The position numbers and the translations under genes were made by a program. 14,085 bases of DNA from Bacteroidales bacterium (GTDB lineage: Bacteria; Bacteroidota; Bacteroidia; Bacteroidales; UBA3663), in assembly GCA_030526445.1 (NCBI GenBank), contig JAUNCV010000035.1:1-14085 (forward strand), in the 5' to 3' direction. The notes under the pieces are model-generated. The model made no database searches. It had not been told where the DNA came from and saw nothing but the letters and a program-made list of their open reading frames with translations. Shown in pieces: positions 5,555 through 13,041 of the stretch. Position 1 is the stretch's first letter; every line of letters begins with the position of its first letter.

Positions 5555-6571
5555 ATGGTAAAAGTAGGAATATTGGGAGCAGCTGGCTACACTGGTGGTG
5601 AGCTGCTCCGAATTTTAATCAACCACCCAGAGGTGGAGATTGTATTTGCCAACAGCGAAAGTAATGCTGGCAACCGTGTGTGCGATGTGCATGAGGGCCT
5701 TTTGGGCGACACTGAACTGTGTTTCACCGACCAGATGCCTTTCGATGCTGTGGATGTGGTGTTCTTCTGCTTCGGTCATGGTAAGAGCGAGGCTTTCCTG
5801 AAGGAGCACGAGATTCCGGCCAATGTCAAGATTATTGACCTGGCACAGGACTTCCGCATCAAGGGTGATCACGACTATGTGTATGGTTTGCCCGAGATTC
5901 ACCGCAACGAAATTGAGCAGTGCCAGCACCTGGCCAACCCAGGTTGCTTTGCTACCTGTATTCAGCTCGGTTTGCTGCCATTGGCCAAGGCCGGCTTGCT
6001 GACCCAGGATATTTCGGTCAATGCCATTACTGGCAGCACAGGTGCCGGACAGAAGCCGGGTGCTACCACCCACTTCTCATGGCGCAACGACAACATGAGC
6101 GTGTATAAGCTCTTTACCCACCAGCACCTGCACGAGATTTGCCAGACACTGAATGAGCTTCGCCCAGAAGGTACACCACATGTCATTGATACCCTTGACG
6201 AGGGTTACGAGGCTGAGGGCATCACTGTGGATTTTATTCCATATCGTGGCGACTTTGCCCGTGGCATCTTCTGCACCGAGGTGGTGAAGTTGCCTAAGGC
6301 TGCCGACAAAGAGGCTATCGTGAAGCTCTATAAGGAGTTTTATGCCGATGCCGCTTTCACCCACTACTGCGACTGTGCTCTTGACATGAAGCAGGTGGTA
6401 GGCACCAACAAGGGACTTGTGCATGTTGATGTATTTGGCCGCAACATTGTCATCACTTCGATGATTGATAACCTCTTGAAGGGTGCTGTGGGCCAGGCAG
6501 TACAGAATATGAACCTGATGTTCGGCCTCAATGAAAAATGTGGCTTGAACCTCAAAGCTATTGCATTTTAA
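5555..6571 (+). CDS. argC: N-acyl-gamma-glutamyl-phosphate reductase
   Basis: NADPH-dependent reduction of the N-acylated glutamyl phosphate to its semialdehyde, third step of arginine synthesis; given the pathway type the acyl group is probably succinyl. The protein is 338 residues. The Rossmann motif GAAGYTGGELLR (8-19) is at the N-terminus. Cys131 in NPGCFAT is the catalytic nucleophile, and GSTGAGQKP (160-168) follows. The motif that reads PHLGNFPRGI in the E. coli enzyme, with the catalytic His, reads PYRGDFARGI here (229-238), so Tyr230 stands in the His position. One base separates its stop from the argD start, so the two are translationally close or coupled. Confidence 0.95.
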   Translation: MVKVGILGAAGYTGGELLRILINHPEVEIVFANSESNAGNRVCDVHEGLLGDTELCFTDQMPFDAVDVVFFCFGHGKSEAFLKEHEIPANVKIIDLAQDFRIKGDHDYVYGLPEIHRNEIEQCQHLANPGCFATCIQLGLLPLAKAGLLTQDISVNAITGSTGAGQKPGATTHFSWRNDNMSVYKLFTHQHLHEICQTLNELRPEGTPHVIDTLDEGYEAEGITVDFIPYRGDFARGIFCTEVVKLPKAADKEAIVKLYKEFYADAAFTHYCDCALDMKQVVGTNKGLVHVDVFGRNIVITSMIDNLLKGAVGQAVQNMNLMFGLNEKCGLNLKAIAF

Positions 6572-6572
6572 G

Positions 6573-7706
6573 ATGAAACTTTTCGACGTATATCCACTTT
6601 TCGACGTGACTGTGGATCGTGGTCAGGGCGCTTATGTCTATGACGACAAGGGTCAGGAGTATCTTGACTTCTATGGCGGCCATGCTGTGATTTCGATTGG
6701 TCACTGTCATCCAAAATATCTGCAGGCCATGCAGGAGCAGGCTGCTAAGCTTTCGTTCTACAGCAACGCAGTGAAGAACCCACTGCAGGTGCAGCTGGCT
6801 GAGAAGTTAGGCAAGATGTGTGGTTATGACGACTACCAGCTCTTCCTTATCAACTCGGGCGCTGAGGCCAATGAGAACGCTCTCAAGCTGGCTTCGTTCT
6901 ATACTGGCAAGAAGAAGATAATTGCCTTTGGTCATGCCTTCCATGGTCGTACTTCGGCCGCAGTTAATGTGACCCAGAACCCCAAGATACAGGCTCCTAT
7001 CAATGCCACTTTCCCTGTCGATTTCTTCGAGCTGGGCGACATTGAGGGCATCAAGCAGAGCATTGCCGGTGGCGATGTGGCTGCTGTCATCATTGAGGGT
7101 ATTTCGGGCGTAGGTGGCATTCATGTGCCAACCGTTGAGTTCATGCAGGAGCTCCGCAAGGTGACCGAGGAGAACAACGTGGTGCTTATTCTCGACGAGA
7201 TTCAGTCGGGCTATGGCCGAAGCGGTAAGTTCTTTGCGCACCAGTGGTATGGCATCCAGCCAGACATCATCACCGTGGCCAAGGGCATTGCTAACGGCTA
7301 TCCTTTTGCCGGCGTGCTTATCTCGCCTAAATTTGTGCCAGTATATGGCCAGTTGGGCACCACCTTTGGCGGCAATCATCTGGGTTGTGCTCTTGCATCG
7401 GCCGTGCTCGATGTAATGGCCGAAGAGAACCTTGTAGAGAATGCTCGTGAGATGGGCGAATATCTCATGGAGGGCCTCAAGAAAATGAATATTCCTGGCC
7501 TCAAGGAGTTGCGCGGCAAGGGCTTGATGATTGGCATTGAGTTCGAATATCCATACAAGGAGGTTCGCAACCGCTTGCTCTATGAGCAGCATGTCTTTAC
7601 AGGCGCTGCAGGCACCAATGTGCTTCGTATCCTGCCACCACTCATCATCACTAAGAAAGAGTGTGACCTCTTCCTGGAGCGCTTTGAAGCAGCTCTGAAG
7701 GGCTAA
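6573..7706 (+). CDS. argD: Acylornithine aminotransferase (class III, PLP)
   Basis: Transfers an amino group from glutamate to the N-acylated glutamate semialdehyde, giving N-acylornithine. The 377-residue protein shows the class III aminotransferase signature: SGAEANENALK (95-105), the acidic LDEIQSGYGR (207-216) with Asp208 contacting the PLP ring nitrogen, Lys237 in VAKGIANGYP as the Schiff-base lysine, and GTTFGGN (262-268). The segment IEGISGVGGIHVP (174-186) differs from the common EPVQGEGG form. The start at 6573 gives MKLFDVYPLF, the expected N-terminus; a TTG at 6561 is in frame but overlaps the end of argC. It is the last gene of the cluster and ends before a bidirectional terminator. 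Confidence 0.95.
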   Translation: MKLFDVYPLFDVTVDRGQGAYVYDDKGQEYLDFYGGHAVISIGHCHPKYLQAMQEQAAKLSFYSNAVKNPLQVQLAEKLGKMCGYDDYQLFLINSGAEANENALKLASFYTGKKKIIAFGHAFHGRTSAAVNVTQNPKIQAPINATFPVDFFELGDIEGIKQSIAGGDVAAVIIEGISGVGGIHVPTVEFMQELRKVTEENNVVLILDEIQSGYGRSGKFFAHQWYGIQPDIITVAKGIANGYPFAGVLISPKFVPVYGQLGTTFGGNHLGCALASAVLDVMAEENLVENAREMGEYLMEGLKKMNIPGLKELRGKGLMIGIEFEYPYKEVRNRLLYEQHVFTGAAGTNVLRILPPLIITKKECDLFLERFEAALKG

Positions 7707-7751
7707 ACAATATATCTCTGACGACAGAGATTGATAATTAAGGAAAAAGTG

Positions 7752-7779
7752 AGGGCGACCCGTTTGGGCCGCCCTTTTT
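7752..7779. terminator. Bidirectional terminator between argD and ompH
   Basis: AGGGCG (7752-7757) pairs with CGCCCT (7770-7775), and inside it CCC with GGG around a GTTT loop, with one A/C mismatch. On the plus strand the stem runs into TTTTT (7775-7779), ending the argD transcript. On the minus strand three bases and then TTTTT follow (complement of 7744-7748), ending the ompH transcript. This fits two converging operons. Confidence 0.9.
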
Positions 7780-7804
7780 ATGTGGTCTGCAATAAATAGA
7801 CAGA

Positions 7805-8308
7805 TTACTGAATGCCGAGCTCCTTCTTAACGAGTGGGAGCACGTCGATGCACTGTGAAGGTGAGAAGTAGAGAATGTTACCCTGGGTGGTGTCGAAGAT
7901 GTAGGTGAAACCCTCCTTCTCGCCCACTGCCTGGATAGCCTTGTTGATCTTCTCGATGAGTGGAGTCATCTTGTTCTGATACTGAGTCTGGATGTCCTTA
8001 CCAGCCATTTCGCGGAAGTTCTGGATGCGCTGCTCAAGCTGCTGAATCTCCTGTGCACGTGCCTCCTGAATGCCAGCCTCGAGGTTCTCGCGCTCTGCGA
8101 TGAAGTCGGCAACCTTCTTCTGATATTCGTCACCCATCTTGGTGAGTTCGGTCTCATACTTAGCCTGGATAGCCTCAAGATCCTTCTCAACCTGAGTGCG
8201 CTCTGGCATAGCCTGCATGATGGCGCCTGAGTCAACATTACCAAACTTCTGTGCAAAAGCAGAAACGGCCATCATGGCGCATGCTGCAAGAACGAAAATT
8301 CTTTTCAT
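7805..8308 (-). CDS. OmpH/Skp family periplasmic chaperone (second copy)
   Basis: A 167-residue secreted protein of the OmpH/Skp family. Skp holds unfolded outer-membrane proteins in the periplasm between the Sec translocon and the BAM complex. Residues 1-19 form a signal peptide with predicted cleavage AFA|Q. The mature start KFGNVDSGAIMQAMPE is a family hallmark, followed by a long charged helical region (about 38-115) that would build the coiled-coil tentacles, then the strand region FTYIFDTTQGNILYFSP. It is the last gene of the envelope operon, 43 bases behind a related gene. The two proteins share layout but are clearly diverged. Confidence 0.92.
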   Translation of the reverse strand: MKRIFVLAACAMMAVSAFAQKFGNVDSGAIMQAMPERTQVEKDLEAIQAKYETELTKMGDEYQKKVADFIAERENLEAGIQEARAQEIQQLEQRIQNFREMAGKDIQTQYQNKMTPLIEKINKAIQAVGEKEGFTYIFDTTQGNILYFSPSQCIDVLPLVKKELGIQ

Positions 8309-8314
8309 TGTTTA

Positions 8315-8328
8315 AAAATGTATTAAGT
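8315..8328 (-). promoter_or_regulatory. 14-base leader element of ompH, identical to the fabF leader
   Basis: ACTTAATACATTTT on the minus strand, six bases ahead of the start codon of the ompH copy at 8308. It is the only leader in the window that matches the fabF one at this length. Confidence 0.35.
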
Positions 8329-8351
8329 ATTAATATTAATTTCGATAATAA

Positions 8352-8861
8352 TTAGTAGCCCAACTTCTTCAAGACCTCTTTTGAGATATCGATGCGTGGA
8401 GAGGCAAAGATGATGCTTTCGGCCGAAGAGCGATCGATAACCATGAAATAACCGTTACGCTCAGAAATCTCTTTGACGGCATTGTAGATATCGTCCTGAA
8501 TATGGCCTACGAGGCTGTTGCGCTTCTGATAGAGCTCACCCTCTGGACCAAAGTAGCGAAGACGCAAATCCTGCACTGCCTTCTCTTTGGCAACGATAGC
8601 ATTTTCGCGAGCGGACTTCTGGTCGTTGGTGAGGAACACCATATCGGCCTGATACTGCTTGTACATGGTCTCGGCCTCTGAAGCCAGTGCTTCGACCTCA
8701 CTCTGCCAACGCTGAGAGATCTGTTCGAGCTGCTCGTTAGCCATCTCATACTGTGGAATCTTCTTATAGATGTAATCCATATCGATGAGGGCATACTTCT
8801 GCGCCCATGCGCTCATTGTACCAATAATTGCCAAAAGGCAAACCAAAAGAGTCTTTTTCAT
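8352..8861 (-). CDS. OmpH/Skp family periplasmic chaperone (first copy, next to bamA)
   Basis: A 169-residue secreted protein. Residues 1-20 are a signal peptide with probable cleavage AWA|Q. The mature protein begins KYALIDMDYIYKKIPQYE, the usual OmpH start, and has a long charged helix (about 40-105) and a C-terminal strand pair around GYFMVIDRSSAESIIFASP. It differs from its downstream partner by the insertion RYFGPEGELYQKR (102-114), a segment I recall in the OmpH genes next to bamA in other Bacteroidales. Placement directly after bamA fits a role as chaperone for BamA clients. A strong hairpin lies in the 73-base spacer. Confidence 0.92.
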   Translation of the reverse strand: MKKTLLVCLLAIIGTMSAWAQKYALIDMDYIYKKIPQYEMANEQLEQISQRWQSEVEALASEAETMYKQYQADMVFLTNDQKSARENAIVAKEKAVQDLRLRYFGPEGELYQKRNSLVGHIQDDIYNAVKEISERNGYFMVIDRSSAESIIFASPRIDISKEVLKKLGY

Positions 8862-8896
8862 AGCGGAATAATTTATTGTTACTATTTTTGTTTGCT

Positions 8897-8937
8897 TAAC
8901 ATTTAGACCCCGCCCGGAGGCGAGGGTTTAAATGTTA
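8897..8937 (-). other. Long UCCG-capped hairpin at the bamA stop codon
   Basis: TAACATTTA (8897-8905) pairs with TAAATGTTA (8929-8937). Inside come a G-T pair, ACCC with GGGT, then, after one bulged A, CGCC with GGCG around four bases. On the minus strand, the sense of the operon, the loop is C-TCCG-G, which belongs to the very stable UNCG tetraloop class. The first arm begins at the bamA stop codon itself. No T-run follows on the operon strand, so it is more likely an mRNA processing or 3'-protecting structure than a terminator. Confidence 0.7.
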
Positions 8938-11610
8938 GAATTCCTGACCGATGACGAAGTGGAAGTTCGAGCCACTGTTGCTCTTGCTGCCGAAGGTCTT
9001 GTCAAAGCCATAACCCCAGTCGATACCGAGCATACCAATCATTGGGAGGAAGATGCGGACGCCAGCACCAGCCGAACGCTTGAGAGCGAATGGATTGAAG
9101 TACTTGAAGTCGGTCCATGCATTACCAGCCTCGGCAAAGAGATGAGCGTAGATGGTTGAACTTGATTCGAGCATGAATGGGTAACGCAACTCGGCTACGA
9201 AGCGAGCATAGCAGGTAGCCACATCGTTGTAGCCCGAAGTCAAAGCACCATTTTCATAACCACGGAGTGGAATGTACTCAGTAATATATGAAGATGAGTA
9301 ATAGCTGTTGCCGTCACCACCCATGTAGTAGCTATCGAATGGAGATACCTTGTTCTTGTTGTAGTGACCGAGGAAGCCCATATCAGAGCGGGTGTGGAAC
9401 ACGAGTGTGCGTGTGCCACTGGTGAGTGGGGTGAAGGTCTTGGTCGAGAACTTGATCTTATAGAACTCAAGCCACTTCATCTTTTCCTCAGAATACTTGC
9501 CGCCAGTCTCAAGTTTCTCCTTGCTCATGAAGAGTGAATAAGGAGGAGTCATCTCGACATCGAGCGTGAAGCTTGAACCGCTACGAGTGTAGTATGGGTT
9601 GTCGATAGAGCTACGAGAGAGGACGCCTTCGAGCGAGAAACTGTTCGATGTACCATTGGTTACAGGGAAGTACTGCCAGTCTTTCAAGATGTAAACATGG
9701 TAGTTGAGCATGGTCTGCAGGGTGAAGTAGTCGTCAGGCCAGTTGAGACGCTTACCGAAACCAAGAGAGGCACCAATCATCTGGATGCTCTTGTCTGGGT
9801 CAATAGCATACTCGTATGAGTTGCTGTTGCCGTAGCCATAACCGTAACCACCATAACCATAGCCGCCGTAGCCATAACCGTTGCCATAGCCGTAACCGTT
9901 ATAGTAACTATTGTACATAGAGTTGCTATAGTAGCGGCTGTTGATATCACTCTGACGCGAATAGAAGACGCTCAAGCTCAAAGAATTTGGACGCTTGCCA
10001 CCGAACCAAGGGTTGATATACTGAATAGAGTATGACTGATAGTACTTAGCATTGGTCTGAGCCGAAAGCTGGAAGGTCTCGCCATCGCCCTGAGGATAAA
10101 TGCCGTGATAGCGCTCAGGATGCAGAATATCCTTCATCGAGATATTGGTGAGCTTGAGCGAAACACGCATAATCAAACCAGTAGAACCCCAACCGAGTGA
10201 GAACTCCACCTGGTCGTTGGCCTTTGACTCGAGGTCGTAGATAATATCGACGGTACCATTCTCGCCATTAGGCACTGGACGTGGGTTCATCTTTTCTGGG
10301 TCGAAGTGACCGGTCTGAGCCAACTCACGAGCCGAACGGATGAGGTCGGTCTTCGAGAAGAGTTCGCCAGGACGGGTGCGGAGCTCACGACGAACAACGT
10401 GTTCATACAAACGGTCATTGCCGTTGATGACAACGCGGTTGATGTGAGCCTGTGGGCCCTCAGTGACACGCAACTCAAGATCAACAGAATCGTTCTCGAT
10501 GTTCATCTCGATAGGATCCATGCGGAAGAAGAGGTAACCCTGGTCCATGTAAAGGGTACCGATACCATCCTCGTCAGTGTTGATGCGGTCGTTGAGTTTC
10601 TTCTGGTTATAAACATCGCCAGGGTTCATCTGCAAGAAGGCCATGAGGCGCTCATTGCTCTCAACGCTGTTGCCCACAATGTTGATGTCGCGAATGAAAT
10701 AGCGTGGACCCTCTTCAACCTTGAGCTTGATGTCAACATGCTTGTCATCATACTTGGTCACCTCGTCGCTCACGATGCGAGCGTCGCGGAAGCCCAGTTC
10801 GTGATATTTCTCGATGAGTGCCTTTTTATCGGCCTTATAGAGATCATCGGTGAACTTCTTTGCGCGGAACATATTATACCACTTGTGGCGCGCATTGGTC
10901 TTCTTCATAGCGCGGTTAGCGCCACGATAGGTCATGTAATCTTTCTTGACTGGGAACATCTTCGTGCCGATAGAGTCCCACTGTGCCAAGCCTTCAATGC
11001 GGAGTTCATGCACCTTCACCTTCTCGTGCTTATCGACGAAGATGGTCAGATCGACCATGTTCTCGCCAACTTCAGAGTCGGTTTGGTAAATCTCAACATC
11101 GGCATTCTTATAGCCTTTGTCATCATAATAGCGCTTGATGACTTTCTTGGCACGATCAATGATGTTTGGAGTTACCTGACTGCCTTTGGCCACGCCCATC
11201 TGCAGGTCGAGGTCTTCACGCTCACTCTTCTTCACACCGTCATATTCGATGTTGGCAATGCGTGGACGCTGGGTAAGAGCAATCTTAATCCAGCAGTCGT
11301 CGCCCTTCACTTTTTCGAGGGTGATGCGCACATCGCTGAAAAGACCCTGTCGCCAGAAGCGCTTGATGGCGGTGGTCACCTCGTTGCCAGGAACCGAAAT
11401 CTTCTGTCCGACAGAGAGGCCTGAATAACCAATCAGCACATAGTCTTCGTAGTTGTCAGCACCAGTCACCTCAATGCCTCGGATGGTGTATTTGCGAGAC
11501 ACCTGGCTGGTGTGATTGACGGTAGGGTTGAAAATGGTGTCGTTGACCGTCTGAGCCAGCGAGAGAGAAGCAGTCATGATCGCAAGGATCAATAGACAAA
11601 GTTTCTTCAT
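8935..11610 (-). CDS. bamA: Outer-membrane protein assembly factor BamA
   Basis: Central subunit of the machine that folds beta-barrels into the outer membrane. The 891-residue protein has a signal peptide (1-19, cleavage about SLA|Q). Five POTRA domains follow, at roughly 39-116, 117-197, 198-301, 302-385 and 386-463; the third is enlarged. A C-terminal Omp85 barrel begins near 465. The loop-6 motif is present as LRGYE (782-786), and the protein ends in Phe after FHFVIGQE, a normal beta-signal. It is longer than the roughly 810-residue E. coli protein, partly because of the large POTRA3 and a Gly-Tyr-rich insertion at 571-594. It starts nine bases after uppS, so the two are co-transcribed. 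The two ompH genes follow. Confidence 0.96.
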   Translation of the reverse strand: MKKLCLLILAIMTASLSLAQTVNDTIFNPTVNHTSQVSRKYTIRGIEVTGADNYEDYVLIGYSGLSVGQKISVPGNEVTTAIKRFWRQGLFSDVRITLEKVKGDDCWIKIALTQRPRIANIEYDGVKKSEREDLDLQMGVAKGSQVTPNIIDRAKKVIKRYYDDKGYKNADVEIYQTDSEVGENMVDLTIFVDKHEKVKVHELRIEGLAQWDSIGTKMFPVKKDYMTYRGANRAMKKTNARHKWYNMFRAKKFTDDLYKADKKALIEKYHELGFRDARIVSDEVTKYDDKHVDIKLKVEEGPRYFIRDINIVGNSVESNERLMAFLQMNPGDVYNQKKLNDRINTDEDGIGTLYMDQGYLFFRMDPIEMNIENDSVDLELRVTEGPQAHINRVVINGNDRLYEHVVRRELRTRPGELFSKTDLIRSARELAQTGHFDPEKMNPRPVPNGENGTVDIIYDLESKANDQVEFSLGWGSTGLIMRVSLKLTNISMKDILHPERYHGIYPQGDGETFQLSAQTNAKYYQSYSIQYINPWFGGKRPNSLSLSVFYSRQSDINSRYYSNSMYNSYYNGYGYGNGYGYGGYGYGGYGYGYGNSNSYEYAIDPDKSIQMIGASLGFGKRLNWPDDYFTLQTMLNYHVYILKDWQYFPVTNGTSNSFSLEGVLSRSSIDNPYYTRSGSSFTLDVEMTPPYSLFMSKEKLETGGKYSEEKMKWLEFYKIKFSTKTFTPLTSGTRTLVFHTRSDMGFLGHYNKNKVSPFDSYYMGGDGNSYYSSSYITEYIPLRGYENGALTSGYNDVATCYARFVAELRYPFMLESSSTIYAHLFAEAGNAWTDFKYFNPFALKRSAGAGVRIFLPMIGMLGIDWGYGFDKTFGSKSNSGSNFHFVIGQEF
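9829..9900 (-). repeat. Gly-Tyr-rich insertion in the BamA barrel
   Basis: Codons 571-594 of bamA encode a stretch almost wholly of Gly and Tyr with two Asn, in units such as GYGYG and GYGYGG. It is flanked by Tyr/Ser/Asn-rich sequence (560-602). The DNA shows the matching imperfect 6- to 9-base repeats built from GGTTAC and GGCTAC codon pairs. It sits between barrel strands in the first third of the barrel, so it probably forms an extracellular loop. Confidence 0.85.
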
Positions 11611-11619
11611 TATTTATTT

Positions 11620-12372
11620 TTATTTATTTTCTTCTTGGATTTGAGCGGAAGTTTTTCCGAAACGGCGCTCGCGCTGCTGGTAATCTACGATAGCTTCGTA
11701 GAGATTTTCGGCGCTGAAATCGGGCCAATAAGTGTCGCAGAAATAGAGTTCTGAGTAGGCAATCTGCCAAAGCAGATAGTTTGAGATGCGCTCCTCACCG
11801 CCGGTGCGGATGAGTAACTCTGGATCGGGGATGTCGCGCGTAGTGAGATGACTGCTCACATAGTTCTCGTCGATATCCTCTGGCTTAAGAGTGCCTGCAG
11901 CAGCGGCCTGTGCGGCCTCCTGCACCATACGGGTAATCTCCCAGCGGCTTGAGTAGCTGAGAGCCAGGTTGAGGGAAATCTTTTCGCCCTTGGCAGTATC
12001 GTTCATGCACTGAGTGAGACGATTGCGAGCCTCTTCAGGCAAGCGGTCGAAGTCGCCAATGACACGAAGACGAACACCATTTTTGATCATGCCCTCGGTC
12101 TCGTGCTGTATGGCAAAACTGATGAGGTTCATCAAAGTGTCGATCTCCTGCTTAGGACGATTCCAGTTCTCGGTCGAGAAAGTGTAAACGGTGAGGTGCT
12201 TGATGCCAATCTGGCTGGCAGCCTCAAGGGTTGTGTGCAGGGAATCTACACCCGCTTTGTGTCCGACACTGCGGTCATAACCTTGCGCTTTGGCCCAGCG
12301 TCCGTTGCCATCCATGATGATGGCTACATGCTGAGGCACGCGGCTTTTATCTATCTGATCAATTGTTGCCAT
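11620..12372 (-). CDS. uppS: Isoprenyl transferase (undecaprenyl diphosphate synthase)
   Basis: Cis-prenyltransferase that extends farnesyl diphosphate with isopentenyl diphosphate to undecaprenyl diphosphate, the lipid carrier for peptidoglycan and surface glycans. The 250-residue protein has all signature blocks: IIMDGNGRWAKAQG (18-31) with catalytic Asp21, TFSTENWNRP (64-73), and LLIRTGGEERISNYLLWQIA (186-205) followed by YSELYFCDTYWPDF. It lies 37 bases after the DUF6089-like gene and nine before bamA, in the same orientation, linking carrier-lipid synthesis to outer-membrane assembly. The start MATIDQIDKSRVPQHVAIIMDG is the only plausible one. Confidence 0.96.
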   Translation of the reverse strand: MATIDQIDKSRVPQHVAIIMDGNGRWAKAQGYDRSVGHKAGVDSLHTTLEAASQIGIKHLTVYTFSTENWNRPKQEIDTLMNLISFAIQHETEGMIKNGVRLRVIGDFDRLPEEARNRLTQCMNDTAKGEKISLNLALSYSSRWEITRMVQEAAQAAAAGTLKPEDIDENYVSSHLTTRDIPDPELLIRTGGEERISNYLLWQIAYSELYFCDTYWPDFSAENLYEAIVDYQQRERRFGKTSAQIQEENK

Positions 12373-12409
12373 ATGCTGATTTTACATTTTTTTCAAATTA
12401 AAATGAGTA

Positions 12410-13036
12410 TCAAAAAGTCTCTTGGTTGCGACATCCAATGCATCGCTCTTTGAAGTCGAAGGTAACGCTCAACACAACGCTGGCCATCCAGTCGGTGTTC
12501 ATCGGAACCCGGGTGCCTGTGTGATGCGGATCTTTGATGCCATCAATGCCATCGCTCAATGCTTTGGTGAAAAGCGATGTGAGCTGCACATTGGTGCGAG
12601 GTGTGAGTTTCCACTTGACACCAGCGCCCAAAGGCAATGTGACGGCAAACGTGTTGTCATCGAGCCCCGAAGTGCCGCCCAGACCGATGCCGGCTGTGAG
12701 GAATGGAGTGAAATGACGCTTCTCACGATAGTCATTGACCCAACCATAGTTCCAGAACGAGATTTCCGGACGAACAGCCATCTGCCAGAATCGGGCTTCG
12801 TTCACCCCTTGAGTTGCAAGGTCAAGAGCAAACGACCAGCGCAAATTAGCGTTGTAGCGACACAGCACATCGGCTGCAAGGGCTTGGTCTGAGAAGGCCT
12901 TGCCTCGGTTGTTGTCGCCATAATACCAACTGGTTCCTACGCCTGCGCCCACCTCAAAGAGGTATTCTTTCTCTTGTGCCATGAGTGGTGCTGACAGCAC
13001 AAGAAGACATGCCAATGTGGTGAGATGACGCAACAT
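12410..13036 (-). CDS. DUF6089-like outer-membrane beta-barrel protein
   Basis: A 208-residue protein with a signal peptide (1-20, cleavage LMA|Q). The mature part alternates polar and hydrophobic residues with many Gly and aromatic residues (for example FEVGAGVGTSWYYGDNNRG, RWSFALDLATQG, PFLTAGIGLGG), as in small eight-stranded outer-membrane barrels. By pattern and gene position it matches the family I know as DUF6089, found upstream of uppS in Bacteroidales. The function is not known. It ends with a Cys pair, RCIGCRN (198-204), after the last strand; I recall similar C-terminal Cys pairs in relatives. It is five bases from the gene upstream and 37 from uppS, so it belongs to the envelope operon. 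Confidence 0.78.
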   Translation of the reverse strand: MLRHLTTLACLLVLSAPLMAQEKEYLFEVGAGVGTSWYYGDNNRGKAFSDQALAADVLCRYNANLRWSFALDLATQGVNEARFWQMAVRPEISFWNYGWVNDYREKRHFTPFLTAGIGLGGTSGLDDNTFAVTLPLGAGVKWKLTPRTNVQLTSLFTKALSDGIDGIKDPHHTGTRVPMNTDWMASVVLSVTFDFKERCIGCRNQETF

Positions 13037-13041
13037 ATTTT

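Noticed and set aside
6561..6572. TTG start for argD overlapping the end of argC
   Set aside because: The ATG at 6573 gives the normal N-terminus and lies one base after the argC stop.
10306..11424. A 372-codon open frame on the plus strand, opposite bamA
   Set aside because: bamA is certain from its domains. The antisense frame encodes no recognisable domain and reflects codon use of the true gene.
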